From: Tubiluchus corallicola
Lineage: Eukaryota > Priapulida > Priapulimorpha > Priapulimorphida > Tubiluchidae
NCBI GenBank assembly: GCA_030141605.1
Contig: JAQGDQ010000055.1
Location: forward strand, 124,001-188,000
Reading direction: 5' to 3'
DNA length: 64,000 bases
Made by a program: the position numbers and the translations under genes. A model generated the notes under the pieces. That model ran no database searches and was not told the DNA's origin. It was given only the letters and a program-made list of their open reading frames with translations. Each line of letters begins with the position of its first letter. Position 1 is the stretch's first letter. This document shows, one piece after another, positions 40,201-55,200 of the stretch.

Positions 40201-43200
40201 CCATTACACTGGAAACTAGGTAGTTTGTTCCCATTTTCAAAGTTTTATGAATAAATTCTACTGTTTTTAATAACATATTACTGGCAGTTACCACTTTTTA
40301 ACTGTTGCAAAGTGGAATATCACGACAAATGGCACATTTCTGTAGATTAATGTAAACACTCAAATCTCGGTTTGCTAGACAAAAGCGGCAAGAAGTCGGT
40401 CCGTATTTCCTGATGCTAAGCTAATATAGTAGGCGCCGTATATTAAACTCACGGTAATGTAGAATCAGTCACCTAATTGTCTCAAAAACGTCTAGTACAG
40501 GCCGCTCCTATGCAAAAGTATATAAAAACTGTCGGCAATTGACTCAAATAACTCTGCATAATTGACTCTTAAACATGCTGACACACATGTCTTTACATGC
40601 TGCTTGAATGTAAACAAAGTGACGGCCCGCCAACTAGCAGTCAGCCCGCGAAACAACGGACTGTGTCCATAGTATGCGGGACTTTGTTCAGATTTTGCCC
40701 GAATTTTTCGATATCTGTAAAAGCGAAGTCCGGCAAACTGAGGTTTGAGTGTATTATTGTTTGTAATGTGCTCAAGTTGTTGTAAATTGTGAGTTCTTTT
40801 GTATGTTTTGTAGTCATGTTTGCATGTCAAATTCTTTTTTTATACCTTTGCTTTATAATTAGCAGGACTGCAATGAGTCACCGTGCCATTTCTACATAGT
40901 TCAACATTTGTCCATTAGCTAGGAGATTTTTTTATTGTTTTTTTAGAATGACAAATGTGTCACTGCCCCTAGCAATGGAGGATGTTATATCAGTAGAGCA
41001 GGCTGTGTCAGTTGAAAAATGCCAGTGCCCACACAACTACATTGGAAGTTCATGTGAGGTGAGCTTGCACAAATTTCTGTAACAAGTACATGTGCTTTTG
41101 CTCGAACACCAGAAACTAAACTTTCTTTTAGATCTATTTGTGACACATTAATGTTTTTAACTTCATCGATATTAAATTAGTAGATTAAAATCATCAGGTT
41201 AATGGGAGAAGTGGATTTATGTGTTTCTATCATAGCTATTCAGAAAGAATTTGGAAATACTATGATACTTTACTTTCTAGTGTTGTTACTGTGTTAACTG
41301 TGTTACTATATTTTTGGATTTTTTGTGATAGGCATGTGCCCCTGGCTACTATCGCATCAAAGAGGGTCCGTATCTAGGCGTGTGCGTACCTTGTATCTGC
41401 CATGGACATGCCAGCACTTGTGATCCTGAGACAGGCCAGTGTATCGTAAGTAGAAATTCTGGCTTTTCTTCTCTTCCTATGTATTTGTGCTGTCACTTTG
41501 TTCACAACTTGACAGATGCTGTGTAATAATATGAATATGTATTTATGTTCAAACCATGAAATAACACCAAGAAAATCGATTTGCTATTTGTAGTTTGTCT
41601 GTTAAGTGTCATTTTTATGTATACAGTGGCCGCCGCTTATTATGGACACGGTTATTGTGGACAGCCGGTTATTGTGGACAACTCGCGAGGGACGGAATTT
41701 TCCCCTAATAAAATCCGCCGGTTAATATGGACAACCGCCGCTTAATATGGACAGCGAACCTATAACGTAAGGTCATATAACGTGAACCAGCCGTGCCAAC
41801 CACGGCCTGCGCGCGTGATTGAAAAGAGCTTCCCGCTCTGCTGCCTGTGTGAGTCATTGCATCAGTCAGTTCGCCGTTTGCCGTGGCCTTGAGAGCTTCG
41901 AAACTGTGATAACTTCCTTCCGTTCAAGGTTGAGAGAAAAGTTTCCTGCCAAACAAACTCGTCTGACTTCTTTTTTTCAATAAAACATGAGACGAGTTGA
42001 TACAGACAGTTTTTTGCCTTTTTTAATGAAGGGGAAGGGTCTTCATGGGTCACTTCGCTTAATATGGACAGCCGCTTAATATGGACATACACTGCTGGCC
42101 CGAGGTGTCCACAATAAGCGGCGGCCACTGTAATTGACTTTAGCTATATATGGTTTGCAATGGTCAAAGTTAGTCCATCAATTTTTGCTTGTGCAGTTTA
42201 TGTAAGCTTCTCATGGCTTAAATTTTTAGTTACAAGTCTGTTTTTTGGATGCCGTTGCATCCATTTTTCCTTTTGTATGTTGTGCGAATATGTTATAATA
42301 AGATTAACGTTGCGTTTTTGTTTTTTTATTAATTCACTTACCGTGATGGTATAGCTTGCATCAAACGTATACGAATGAATGTTGAATAAATATTTAATTC
42401 ATTGCTCAGGACTGCAGGAACAATACTCGTGGACACCAGTGTGAACTGTGCGCAGTCGGCTATTATGGTGACGCCACCTATGGAACCGAATATGACTGTG
42501 CCATCTGCTCCTGCCCTCTGCCGACAATTTCTAACAATTTTGCCGCAACGTGTACCCCCATCAATGGCGCAGGATTTACTGATTTAGAGTGCGAATGCAT
42601 AGAAGGCTACAAAGGATTCAATTGTGAAGAGTAAATATTCAATTCAATTTATTCATTTATCTGTTTTATATGTTATAACAGAATATCATTAATAACAGGA
42701 ACAATAGGTTAGTCATGAAAAATTGCAGATACTACAGGACCTTGGACAAATTTGTATGTGCTAGAAATCTCTTGTACTAAAGCCCAATCTAGTGTATAAA
42801 GGGGGTAAATCGTTTCCTCAAATAAACTATACTCATATCTCGGTTTGCCAGACAAAAGCGGGGAGACGTCGGTCCAAATTTGTCGATTGTCCGTATTTAC
42901 CTATACCAAGCTAATACAGTAGGTGCCGTGTTTTAGGCTCACAGTAATGTAGAACCAGTCGTCTAATTGTCTCTAAAACGTCTAGTATGGACCGCTCCTA
43001 TGCAAAAGTATATAAAAATTGTCAAATAACTCCGCATAATTGATTCTATATTTTTATATATAGAGATATACACGTGGTTACACTGATGTAATGATCCGCC
43101 AACTAGCGGTCCGCTCGCGATGGCCCGCCAACTAACAGGCAGCTCTCGAAACAACAGACTGTGTCCGTAGTATGCAGGACTTTTAACGGTGCAGATTTTG

Positions 43201-46200
43201 TCCGATTCTTACCCGTAAAAGCGAGGTCCGGCAAACCGAGATATGAGTGTATGCTCAACAAATAAGAAGATAAATTGATTAGAATGCAACAACTTATCAG
43301 TTGGCTAACAGTCACCATTTGGTAGAGACTAATTAAGAAGGGGTTTGTAAATGGAAATGCGCTCCATCAGGTGAGCAAATCGGGTCAGCTAAATTGTTAC
43401 AACAATTAGTTAAAAAGCTAGAGACGAGAGCAAAAAGACTGCAAGAGTCATTTCTAGTCTGCTATCCTTTACCAAGTATAGAAAATGGTAATTAGGCACT
43501 GTTTATAATCCATTTCGACTTTTTTTTCAAGAAATTTTATTGTGTTTTGTAATCAAAGTAAGTTTATTCCTAAAATTTGCGTAACTTTTTACTATTCGCG
43601 CTTTTTATTGCTAATTTGATCGTTAAGAATCAGACACCTAAATCATTTGTGGCAGACTTGCCGAAATATTAGGCCTGCTGATATGCTAAACAGGATTTTT
43701 CATCAACGTTTCAGAGGAGCAGCTGAGCTGTGTAACTGCAGCAAACACATGCCTGATTTATTTACTTTAAAAACTAAAATTTCTATAATGAAGCATATTT
43801 GTTTGATTTCATATTATAATGAAGCGATATTGTGTGTTTAAATTTATGTTGCCGTGTGCAGTGGAATACATTTTGCAATATGGTTAATACACAGACTGAT
43901 ATTTAAGAATGTAGGCTGCTGCAGATTGTATTACGTTGAAAGGTCACCAAAATAATGTGGAAATTCCTTGTGATTTCTAGGTGTGCACCGGGTTACTATG
44001 GTGAACCCACCATACCTGGTGGTAATTGTACGATGTGTGAGTGCAATGATAACTTAGACATGAGTGCACCAGTGCCTTGCAACCCAAGAACTGGTGAATG
44101 TATAGCTTGTGCTAACAACAGTTATGGACCAGCCTGCAGCCGCTGCGAACCTGGTTACTATGGAGATGCCATAATTGCGAAGAACTGTAAACGTATGTAT
44201 CTAATTTCTAATATATATATATATATGGGTGTATATGTAATGATACTTAATTAAAAGTTAAAACTTAAGTTATTATGTCATTCATAATGTCATTATGGCT
44301 GAACATTTACATCTAAGGCTGTACATCATTTCCTTTTCGTTTATTCATTTATATATTATTTATTTGAAGAACTCACTTGGTTGGTTAAATCTCAAAGTTT
44401 TTTGTATTTGAATTAACTGTCGATTGAAAAGCTTGCTGAACCAACAGGTGACAAATTCTCCAAGTGAGCTCGGAAGGGATTTTGGAAATTTGTTTTTTTG
44501 CTGGATCAAAAAAGTTGTGAATCAATGAAATTTTTGGATTGCTTAATCATCAAAAGCTGAAAAACAATATGATTAACGGCACCTTTGTAGTAATGTCACA
44601 GGTAACAGTGGAACTGCAGCACCTCCTATTTTCAGTCAATACTATCAATAATATTCAATATATGTCGGGAACCAGAGCATGTGAGGGTAGTATTGTTTGT
44701 TTCACAGCCCAGCACAGTGGTGTGTTTGGATGTTGTGCGCATGCGGCCATGTGCACATGTCTGAGATAACATGCTATATGCTGCACTGCTAGCATCTGCT
44801 GCTCGCTAGAGGAAGTACTGTCGCTCACACAGTTTCTTGTCAGTTGTCATGTGCTTAAAACAGTGTACCAGCATATTTTTGAACTGCAGCAATTTAGGCA
44901 ATTCGTAAGCAAAAATATGTTGTTTAGGATTTTATCAAGTTTATATATAAATTTTTGTATGTTTGTTTAAAATTACAATTACAAATTATAGCATTAAATT
45001 TACATATGTTTGTTTCGTTTTACACAGTATTAATACAATGGCTAAGAATTTTCTGAAAGCGGCACCCTCACTAGTTTTAGCTACGATGCAATTTTGTCTT
45101 CCATGGTGCGTTCTTACTGCTTAACAAGTCACTTTATAAATTTAAGTGTTATTGTGACTTTGCTTTGCAGAATGTTCTTGTGATATGTGTGGTACTATTG
45201 AATGCAACTTTGAGAACGGCTTGTGCGAGTGTCAGCCTGGCGTTACCGGAGCAAACTGTGACAGGTGTGAGCGAAACATGTACGGATTTCACAGGTAAAG
45301 GATTAGTGTCAGGTGTATCGTTACATTTGCACTGTAATGTTGCCAATTTGGAGTTTAGTAAATATAATCGCAATTTAGTTATTTAAATGCTTTGACATAA
45401 TGATGCTTGTTCTTTAGAAAATTGCAATAACTGTGAAGACCTGTTAGCAAAAACTAATCTAAATTTGTAATATCATATTTTAAGAGCTTCGTTTAGCAAA
45501 AAATGAAGGAGTTAACCCTAAAGTCACCAGAAATGTGGTGCAAAAACACCCCAACGTTAATTTGGTTATATCGTTTTGCCACGTAACAGCCAGTACATGT
45601 CGTCTGTATTGAAACGATTTTCTGTCCACTATATGTAGATGTGGTGCTTTTTCAACTTATCTCTGATATTGCTGTGGTATTGACTTTCTCCATTATTTAG
45701 TATAGGCAAAAAGGAGAAAGTTACAAATGCTAAATATTTTTATAGTGTGTGTTATCTAGCATTGAAATTTACCATTATTGCAGAACTATGGCTTATAATA
45801 TTATTATTATGGCTTAGGGACGTAATGTTAATCATTAAATAAAAACATGCTTTCTGCCAATTTTCTTATAATTTTTCATGTGTAAGCAATGCAGCATGAT
45901 AGTAAAAGTAGCAAAAAAATACAGCAAAGTTGTAAAAAATATGGGTTAGGTTTAATGACAAATGGAAGAGGTACATTTGCTTTTTTCTGTATTTTTATGT
46001 ACTAGCTGGCATTTTATGTGACCACAAGATATATTTCCAGTGGCCTAGAGTTGATTTATCTAAATGAATATGATTAAAGCAAAACTGGACCCAATCTTAA
46101 ACTGTAGGTCAAAACAACCTATTCTTTAGAATATTAAAAGGAAACCTACTATTTTTTAAAAAAATGACTTACGTGAAAGTATTATTACCACACAAACACA

Positions 46201-49200
46201 ATTTCACGTTTGCGCCACTAGTTCTTGGCTGTTACATGCAATTCGCCATTGGCCAATCAGACGGCCACAAGCGCCTGTACTTCGTAAATGCATTGCGCAA
46301 AAAAAGTGCTGTACTTCTCAGTTCAGATGTGCTAATTTCTGACTGCACTTCTCGAGTCAGATGTGTTAGTTTGTGATGAACTACACACATTCGACTGTTC
46401 ATAGCGGTAGCGGTAAATCTTAAATTTGAATTTTTATCTTAAAACTTCCCGAATTCTAATACAACACACTGAATATCTTGCAGTAGCACTGCACTTAAAT
46501 TTTCGCTTTCACAAACACGTGCAACACGCTCGTGGAATATTTTTGCTAATAAAAATTATGTTAGTTTGTGATGTCATCAATAGTTGGGCTCATCTGCCAT
46601 TAATTAAGTTTTTATAATATTATTTAATTATCAGAAATGCTTTTGCACTATTTATTGTATTAAAATGTATACTTTTTATTGGACTTGAAAATGGGGTAGT
46701 ATATGAAAAATCATCCTGTCTTCCTTTAAGATGCAATGTAATTTTTCAGTTGTCAGGGTTGTATGGACTGCAATTGTTCAGTAGCTTCAGTCAGTAATCA
46801 ATGTAATATGACGTCTGGTGAGTGCGAGTGCCAGCCGGGTGTTACCGGAAGAACGTGCGATCGTTGCATGAACGGTTTCTGGAACTACAGTCCTTACGGA
46901 TGTCAGAGTATGTATTTATAAAGAAAACAGTTCTGCCACAATAGGTGCCAACTGGCTGATTAGGGTGTGATGCAATTGCGCACAGCATAGTGCTTTTTAA
47001 TGCTGTACTGATGGTTTTAGTTTGCAATTATGCCTTGTATTGTGTCAGAAAATAATGCTAGTAATAAATTTTGCAAATTACTCTTGAGGTAGGTTAAGAC
47101 TTCATGTACACATAATGTGTGAGCTGTAATGCTTGGTGCACATATTATAATTTGTATTTAAATATGTGGAAGTATTTCCATGTGCACAATAGTGCGTGTT
47201 GTCTGGTCCACATTCACTCAAACGTGATCACTATCATCCGAATATGCATTGCTCAGTAATATGCAGATGGGAAGCCTCCACTGTCTAGGTGACTTTGCAA
47301 ATTTTCAAATTTCCGTTGACCATTTTCGCTGATTAGCTTCCTGGTCAGGTGAGTTTTGGTCACTTCAGGACCTGTACACAGTAAGAGTTTGTTCTGTTTG
47401 AGTTTCTGAGAGGTGGCAGATGCGCGTCGCAGTTCCTTCACTGAGTGATGATACATGTCACGTTGCTCTCTCTCCCCTGCAAAACGTTGTGCATGCAAAA
47501 AAGACTTTTTTTTTGTTTTCTTTTTCATTTTTCTGTCTTATAATGTAATGATAAACTAATGCCACCGCTGCAATTATTCCTTGATCACTGTTGCGCTGAA
47601 ACCTCGACAGAGATATGGCTTTCAAAAATCCAGTTTTCACGTACAGCAACCAAAAATGGCGGCAAGGGTGCTCAGAGCTTTATGAATATGCATGGCGGTC
47701 ACTGACACATTGAAATAGTGAAAACACATCTTATATTACGTATGGATCATGGTCACGCATTACTTGCTTATGGAGTCCGTACTTTTAAGTTGTAATCAGT
47801 GAAAAGTGTGCTTTAATTCTTTACATTATCTTTATGCAGTTATATTTACACTTCACGAATTTTCACTCTCTATGGGCCAGTGTAATCTCTTTCAACATTG
47901 TGACATGACCCGATTGTAGCTCAATAACAAGAACAAGTGCTTAAGAGACACGCTAAACTTAGCAGAGCTATCTTACCTATATTCTGCTGGGTAAATGCTG
48001 TACACCTTCCCTAAAAGAGAGAAATAATAGGTGAAACTGACCAGAAGCATTTCTCTGTTGGTCACCCAACCAGATACTGACAAGGTTATAAAAAATATAA
48101 AAAATAGTCAAGCGGACAGTATGATTTGACATCTTCAATATGAACATTACTACTAAATCACTTAATTGATGATTTCCTCCGTTTGTTTGTTTAGAATGTG
48201 ATTGTGACAACTTTGTTGATTCTGGCACCATCTGTGACCAGGAGACGGGACAATGCCGCTGTCTTCCTGGCGTCATCGGAGAGAAGTGCGACATGTGCGA
48301 CGAAAAGTGGGTGTTCATCGACAACGTCGGCTGTCAGCCGTGCGACGTATGTACGCACGTGTTGATTGATGATATTTCCTGGCTGGAAGACAACGTCACC
48401 GGCATTTTGACTGAAATTGAAGACATCTCCATTGGGGTGTATGCTCAGCAGCGTTTGAGAAGGGCAGAGGAACGCGCCACACAACTCAGAGTAGGTTACA
48501 TTATTCTTATACATTTTGTTTCGGATTTCCCTTAGAATCTGTCTGTAATAAATAAGAAGTTTGGTATACCAGTATAAACTGTATGAGATTTTTTTTGTTT
48601 TGACCTTGTTACTTTTGCTTTTCTAGCCCCTAGTTGATGGAATAGTGACAGATCCGACACAGGTGGATCTTTATCCACTGCAACATCAGCTGACATTCTT
48701 GGATGACAAGTCAAAGAGCGTGAAACTTAAAGCTGATGGTAAATATGTTTGCTACCTAATTTCTAGCATGAATTTTTTGCTTTGTTTGATTTAAAGGAAA
48801 ACTGGTCTCATACTTAAACTATAGCTTCAAACAATGTAAAATTTTGAAAGGGAACATATTATTTTTTCCAAATTAATTACCACAGAATCGTAAAACTACA
48901 CATTCTCGCGGCTAGTTCTTCGCTGTTACATTTCGCCATTAGATGGGTACTAACACCTATGTGTCGGAAATGTGTAGCTTTTGCTGTACCTCCTCAGCTC
49001 AGACATGTTCTGTTGTGACCTAGTGCACATGTTCGAGAGCTCATAAGTGAGTACAGCGTTAAATTTGAAATTTGAATTTTGAACTTGAAATTTACCGTGT
49101 TTTTGTTCTTCACACTGAATGTTGTACAGTAGTGCTGTACTTCAATTTTGGCTTTCACAAACTAGTGCAACACGCTATTTGAAAGTTTGTGCTACTGAAA

Positions 49201-52200
49201 ATTATGTTCATTTGTGATGTCATAACTAGTTGGGCCTGACTGGTGTGAATTAAGTTTTTAACCTATTATTTAATTATCAGAAATGTTTCGGCGTTATTAT
49301 GGGTGTTAAAATGTATACATTTTACTGTATTTTAACATGGGGTAGAATCTGAAAAATCATCCTGTTTTCTTATAAAAGTAGTTTGCCTAACTTTTAATGT
49401 GTAAATTTCTTATCATTACTTACTAATGAATTTAGTATACGTTTTTCATTTGCAATTATACCTTTTGTACCTTTTATTTCATTTGTACCTTTTTTATTAT
49501 TTGATAGTAAAAATAACTGTTTGTTTGTCTGTGTGTGTTTTGCATTTGTGTCTGTCTGTGTGTTTGTTTGTTCATTATCCCTTTTGTTTCTTTATTTGCT
49601 CCTTTACTGGTTTGTTTTTTCTAGTTTAGCATTGTTTTCATGAAAATTACTTGGCATTTTTAAAGTAAATTTGTAGTTAGTTGTTTAATTTATTTATTTT
49701 TAATCTTTTCAAGTTAATTGATTAATAGTGCAATAAACGTACCTTTATTAAAGTTTTGACACCAAACTTAATCAAATGGAATAAAGTATCGGGCCTGAAA
49801 CTGAAGGGAAGCTTTGGAGTATTTGATATCCATTCTGGTTTTAGGTACCTTAGCTGAGATGGACGACTCTAATTCACATGCTGCCAGTATGAAAATAAAA
49901 GCTAGAGAGATGGAAAGAAATTCTAGTTATCTTATACCAACTGTTAATAGTAAGTGAAGATTCATTATTTAACTATTATAATAATTCTTCACTGACAAAG
50001 AAAACAATAATGAATAAATACTGGTTTTGTTAGAATTCGATACTTATGGAAACCCAAATCTTGGATACATAAATTGTATTTTTCTGTTTGTGACCTTCGA
50101 ATGATTTCTGTCGTTGCACTGTTCGACTCATCTCTGACCTGTGCTTTGACCTTTGACTCCGACTTGCCTGTCCGAGGTAAGCTACTTTTTCCCATGTTGT
50201 GCTAAGTTTGCTCGTAGTACACCCAACCGCCTACAGCCTACAGATGAATGCTGCTGCCAGGAAACTTGCGCGAAATGAAGGAATTGCTAATTTTAGGCAA
50301 TAGCTCAAAATGAAAATTAGTGTGAAATATCTTAAGGGCAAGTATATTAACAGAAGGGCTTGTATTCAAATATGATGCATTGATAGTCTGAATATGTATT
50401 GCATGAAAACTTTGCTGTGCTGATTAGTGAAACTAGAGTTGTGAATACGCCAGTCAGTGTATATGCACTATAGCAGCACTGTATTGCAAACATATGTGAG
50501 GCTCACTTGTCATAGGAAAATTGTATTCAAGGGTAACAGCACTGATGTGTCATTCATGAATGAGGTAATATGTAAAAATATGAAACATTTTGGTAGATAA
50601 ATAATGAAATGAATATTTAAAGGCCACATGTCAGTGTCATCAAAGTCAGTTAAAATACTGCATTTTAATCAGCGTGTAACACGTATATTTTGCTCTAGAT
50701 TAATCTTGATTAATTGAACAACCGTCGAATTGAATTCGATTAGTGATGGGCGATTAATTCGATTAATATCTTAATCACCCATCACTTCGTCTGACGATGT
50801 CGCTTTTTGCCTTTCAGATGCAGTAGTTTATGTACAGCAGCTCCGCTACGGTATCATTGCTGGTACGTTGGAATTGAACGCAGATGCATTCATTGCGGAA
50901 GCTGAAAATATGTTGAATGAAATAAAAGCAAGAAGTTTTGATTCTGCCAGAAATCAAACTAACGACGAACTAGACATGTGTGAAGAAGGTACTTATAAAA
51001 TAGTGGATACTGCTTTTAAAGCACAAGAAAACATTCTTCATAAATAAAGCTTAAAAAATTCATCTTGAAATTTGTGTCACTCATATGCTGTCTTGTTGGA
51101 TACAGAACTTGTGTTGACAATAATGCTGTATAAAACTTGCAAATTTAAACATTCGTGATGACGTCAGTTGCAGCCATTTTAACAGGTACGTTGTTTGAAA
51201 CAAGCTTAGATAATTTAGCGTAAAGTTTGAAAAAATAATCCCAGCTAAAGCAAAATCTAAGCTAAGCAAAATACATCTTGTCAGTAAGGTTAATAATAAG
51301 GTGTTTTTTGGTGAATCAGTGGTGCACACTGGGATGGCGAAGCAGTGCCGATTTACCAGGTGGCACGAATATTTTAACTTATTGAGAATGTTCTTTTCCA
51401 ATTACATAAGTCCTTCAAACAACTAAGCATAATGCTAAGTAATATAACTTTGTGTAGAAAGTTTTTTGAGACATACTTTGAAATTCCCTTTTCCTTTGAG
51501 CAAATAAATAAACAAATAATGTAGATTTAGTTGGTTATGTGTGGTTGTTCAGATTAGCTGGTTGTTTGTTATGGGTCACTCTTGTACTATAATAATTGTC
51601 CTTTGTTTTTACTTAAAGAAGTTCGGATTGGTTTACAGCTTCTTTGCACAGAGATGTAACTGTTCTATAATAACTTCCATAAATAAATGAACATTTCCTA
51701 AGAAATTTAATTGTCTTTAGTGTACATATTTCTTCTCTAGAAATGTAATTCTTTGTAGATACTGAGTGACTGTGTTTCAACACAAAGAAACAAACTTTTG
51801 GGTTCATTGGTTTAAGCAATACTCGGTCAGTAATCGTTAGTCAAAAGCATGTCTTTATTATTTTAAACTAGTTGTTATAGGTTCGTTTAAATGATAATTA
51901 CTTTCATTCTCCACCAGCGGTGAACAAGTCAAGTGAGTTGGTTGCTAAGACATCCGACTTGGATGAGAGGATTGCTGCTGATGCTGAAGAGCTAGCAGGA
52001 CATGCTGGAAGTTTCAGGGAAATGATGAACATCACGCTGTATGCTAACGAGCAGATTCGCACAGCCCAAATCACCAATCAGCGTAATATGGAGAACCCAG
52101 TCTATGTATGTGCTTGTGTTGTTGTATCTGTCTGCATAAATACAAACTGATAAATTGAAAAAATGGAAAGATTTTCAAAAGTTGTCGGATTCTGAGTAGT

Positions 52201-55200
52201 TTTATTATGCATTGGTGTCCTCCGCTTTTAGAGCAACTGTTTTGATCTGACTCTAATAAGAAATACATTTTTAAACATAATTGTGATAGACTCAAAATTG
52301 AGCATGATTCACTTTAAGGAAAACTGAAAATCATTTGACTTTTTAGTTTTTTTCTATATGCTTGCAGGGAAGTGTGGCTAGTTATATGATCTGGCAATTT
52401 GTTGTTTTATATATATTTGATGTTTTGACTTGTGGCTAATTTTACAGTTCCCACATTCAAGAAATTAGTTCGTTTAGTGGATTAGGATTAGGATTAGGGT
52501 TAGCATTAGGGTTAGAGTATTCGAACTATGTAGTGAATTGTAAACTCCTTCCGTACATATTTATTGCATTAGGTTTAACAGATTTAAATATTTTTTTAGG
52601 AAAAGATGACGATGATTGAAGAAACAGTAGAAGACATAGAAGCAAAGATTCCGGAAGCTGAAGAAACTTTAGATGAAGCCAGAAACTTGTTAGAGAATGC
52701 TACTACTCAGTACGAGGTACGTTCTTACGTTGACATAAACTTTTTTTACAAAACATCGCAGTCTTCTTCTGAAACTTGGACAGTAAATATCAAACCTTCA
52801 TGTCGACTCGAAAACATTTTTCTGTCTCCTGATGTGGTTCATGCTATCGTTAAGCGTAGTTTAGCTGATAGATAAATAGATGTATGTATGTAAAATGTTT
52901 TATCACATTTTAGGGTGTGGCTTCACTGAAGCCAGAATTAGATGGGCAGACAGAAGAACTTGGTGAAAAAGCCGATAGTCTGAATGACACCGTGCCTGAC
53001 TCTACAGTTGAGGAAGCTCAAGCTCGTGCAGATGAGCTGTCGGAACAAGCGCAGCAGCTGTCAGAGTCAGTCTTAATTAGATACCACGTTGCTTTTTACT
53101 TTAAAAGATTTTAGAAGTTTCTAGAGAACCTTTTTTGTTTCCGTCATTGCAAATTTCTATGTTTGTAAGCAGGCAATTTAGTAAAAATGCAAGAAGATGA
53201 GTACAAAAAAAGTACAAACTTCCAAGTGTCAGCAGTCAAATATTTAGTGAGGTAGTCAAATAAAAAACGAAATTAAATAAGAAATCATTTTGGTGTAGTG
53301 TATGCTGGTCAGTGTAAATTACACATTAATGCCGAGTGAGAATATAGCTGAATAGCCACAGTGTGTGTGTGTGTGTGTGTTTTCAGCTATGAAGTTAAGC
53401 AGCAAATGGGTAGCTAGTAAATGGATGTTGATCAGACGGAAAACAGCTTCAGATTAGTTTCAAACTTTGACACTGTACTCACTGCACTGATTATTTTCTC
53501 ATTAAACGACTTGTAAGAGCATAGCTAAGCCATGTCTTAGACCTGGTTTAGATCTAATTTTAATGGTTTTTACTGTTTTAGTGATTAGTGAAGTACCAGT
53601 ACTGCCACACCTGTCTGTTAAGTGTTAGATGATTGCTTGCAGCGTGTTAGAAATGTTAGCAAATTTTTGTTATTGTTATACAATCAAGAAGAAAAAACTT
53701 TTCTTTGTAAAAATTGAACTGTGAAACCATTACTTATTACACTTGATTGACTGTTTCTGGATTTTTTGGTAATTTGTTGTTCTATTTAGGTTGTCAGCAA
53801 AAGCTACTGATCCAGCTAGTGATGCTATCAAAGCTGCAGAAGCAAACTTGGACATTGTGGCAACAATTGAAGCAGCGATGCTTGCTGCTGATGAGGGAAT
53901 TGCGTCTTCACAGAACGCGACCGCACTTTCTGATGGATTATCGGAAGAAGCTGAGGTGAGACATGGAGTTTTTTTATGATTCCAAAAGTAAAGGACCAAA
54001 GTGTGTTGGACAAACAGACTACCTTCTTTATCATGGCTTTACACATTTTCTTTTGTTTTATGCCAGGCCATTATAAGATGTAATTTGCCGTTTTCTGACA
54101 ACTTAAACATGAATGAAAAAACGCGATCTGAGACTCACACATGACACAGTTCTTGCACGGCATAAATTTTGTTAGAACAAGCTTATGTTGTATTTACTTG
54201 GAAAACGTGCAGTTGTATCATGCAGCAGAATCTTCGTGGTGAAATATGTATGTTCAGCACTTGAATTACAAAAAATAGATCCAAAAGCAATTGTGGGCAG
54301 CTGATTTTTTGTTACTAGCATTTTTTTTTATAATTTGTCAATACAACAGAAATGAAACGGTGCTTTACTTTAACTCATAATTCCTTGTTGAAACAAATCA
54401 TATGTCCTTAAGTGGAAAAGTGGGAGTCAAAATTTCATCAAGTGGTTAGTGTTTAACATTTTCACTGCATAGTTGCTTTTTAACTGGGTCACGTTGACTT
54501 TTGCACATTTGATATTAGCTTCTTGTGGTGTGTTACTAAAACAGAATCTTGTAAATAAACAAATACTTGTTCGTTATTGAGTACTAACATTAAATATTAG
54601 TTTTATTTCTACACGTGCACACACACAAACGAGCACACATACCTGCACACACACACACGTGCACACTTGCACACCCTCATAAGTAAGCATGTGTTTATAT
54701 TTAGAAGCCAGTTTTCACAAAAGGCACAATACTAATCCATAATATGCAATCATTTTATAAGAATGCAGAACAATCAACTAAACATAACACGTAGGTGGAA
54801 GGGTGCCACCTTCTGTAGTGAAAGTTAAGCAAGGCCTTACTTTGCTAGTAATGCAGCTAGTTTCCTTACACGGTACTGACTCTGTAGTACTCTAATCTGT
54901 TGAACAGTGTCACTGTCTGATTTGGAAGTGTGTTTTTCAGTAACAAATAATTTCATTTATTAATACATTGTGTTTTTAGGAATCAAATGCCCGTAGCAGC
55001 AACTTGCTGGCAAATGCTACAGACGTGCAGGAAAGGGCCAATAGTGGATTCAGTGACAAAGTAAAAAATGCAAATAATGAACTGGATCAAGTAGAGAAAA
55101 CTTACACAGAACTAAGTCCAACAATGGAAGACATAAAGAGCACAACTGCTACCTTTGAATCGGGTAAATTGTGCAATTTTTTTGAATGGAAACCTTCTAA

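Noticed and set aside
41862-42128. 88-codon minus-strand frame inside the GC-rich MITE as a transposase
   Set aside because: No DDE motif or helix-turn-helix pattern can be seen, and it is shorter than any functional transposase; the frame overlaps the inverted ends.
42402-42587. 61-codon plus-strand frame
   Set aside because: It is a shifted frame over laminin exon 30; the correct frame gives the LE cysteine pattern and matches splice phases.
52478-52517. TTAGGG-like array as a telomere or fusion point
   Set aside because: Only about six degenerate units lie inside an ordinary intron of a continuous gene.
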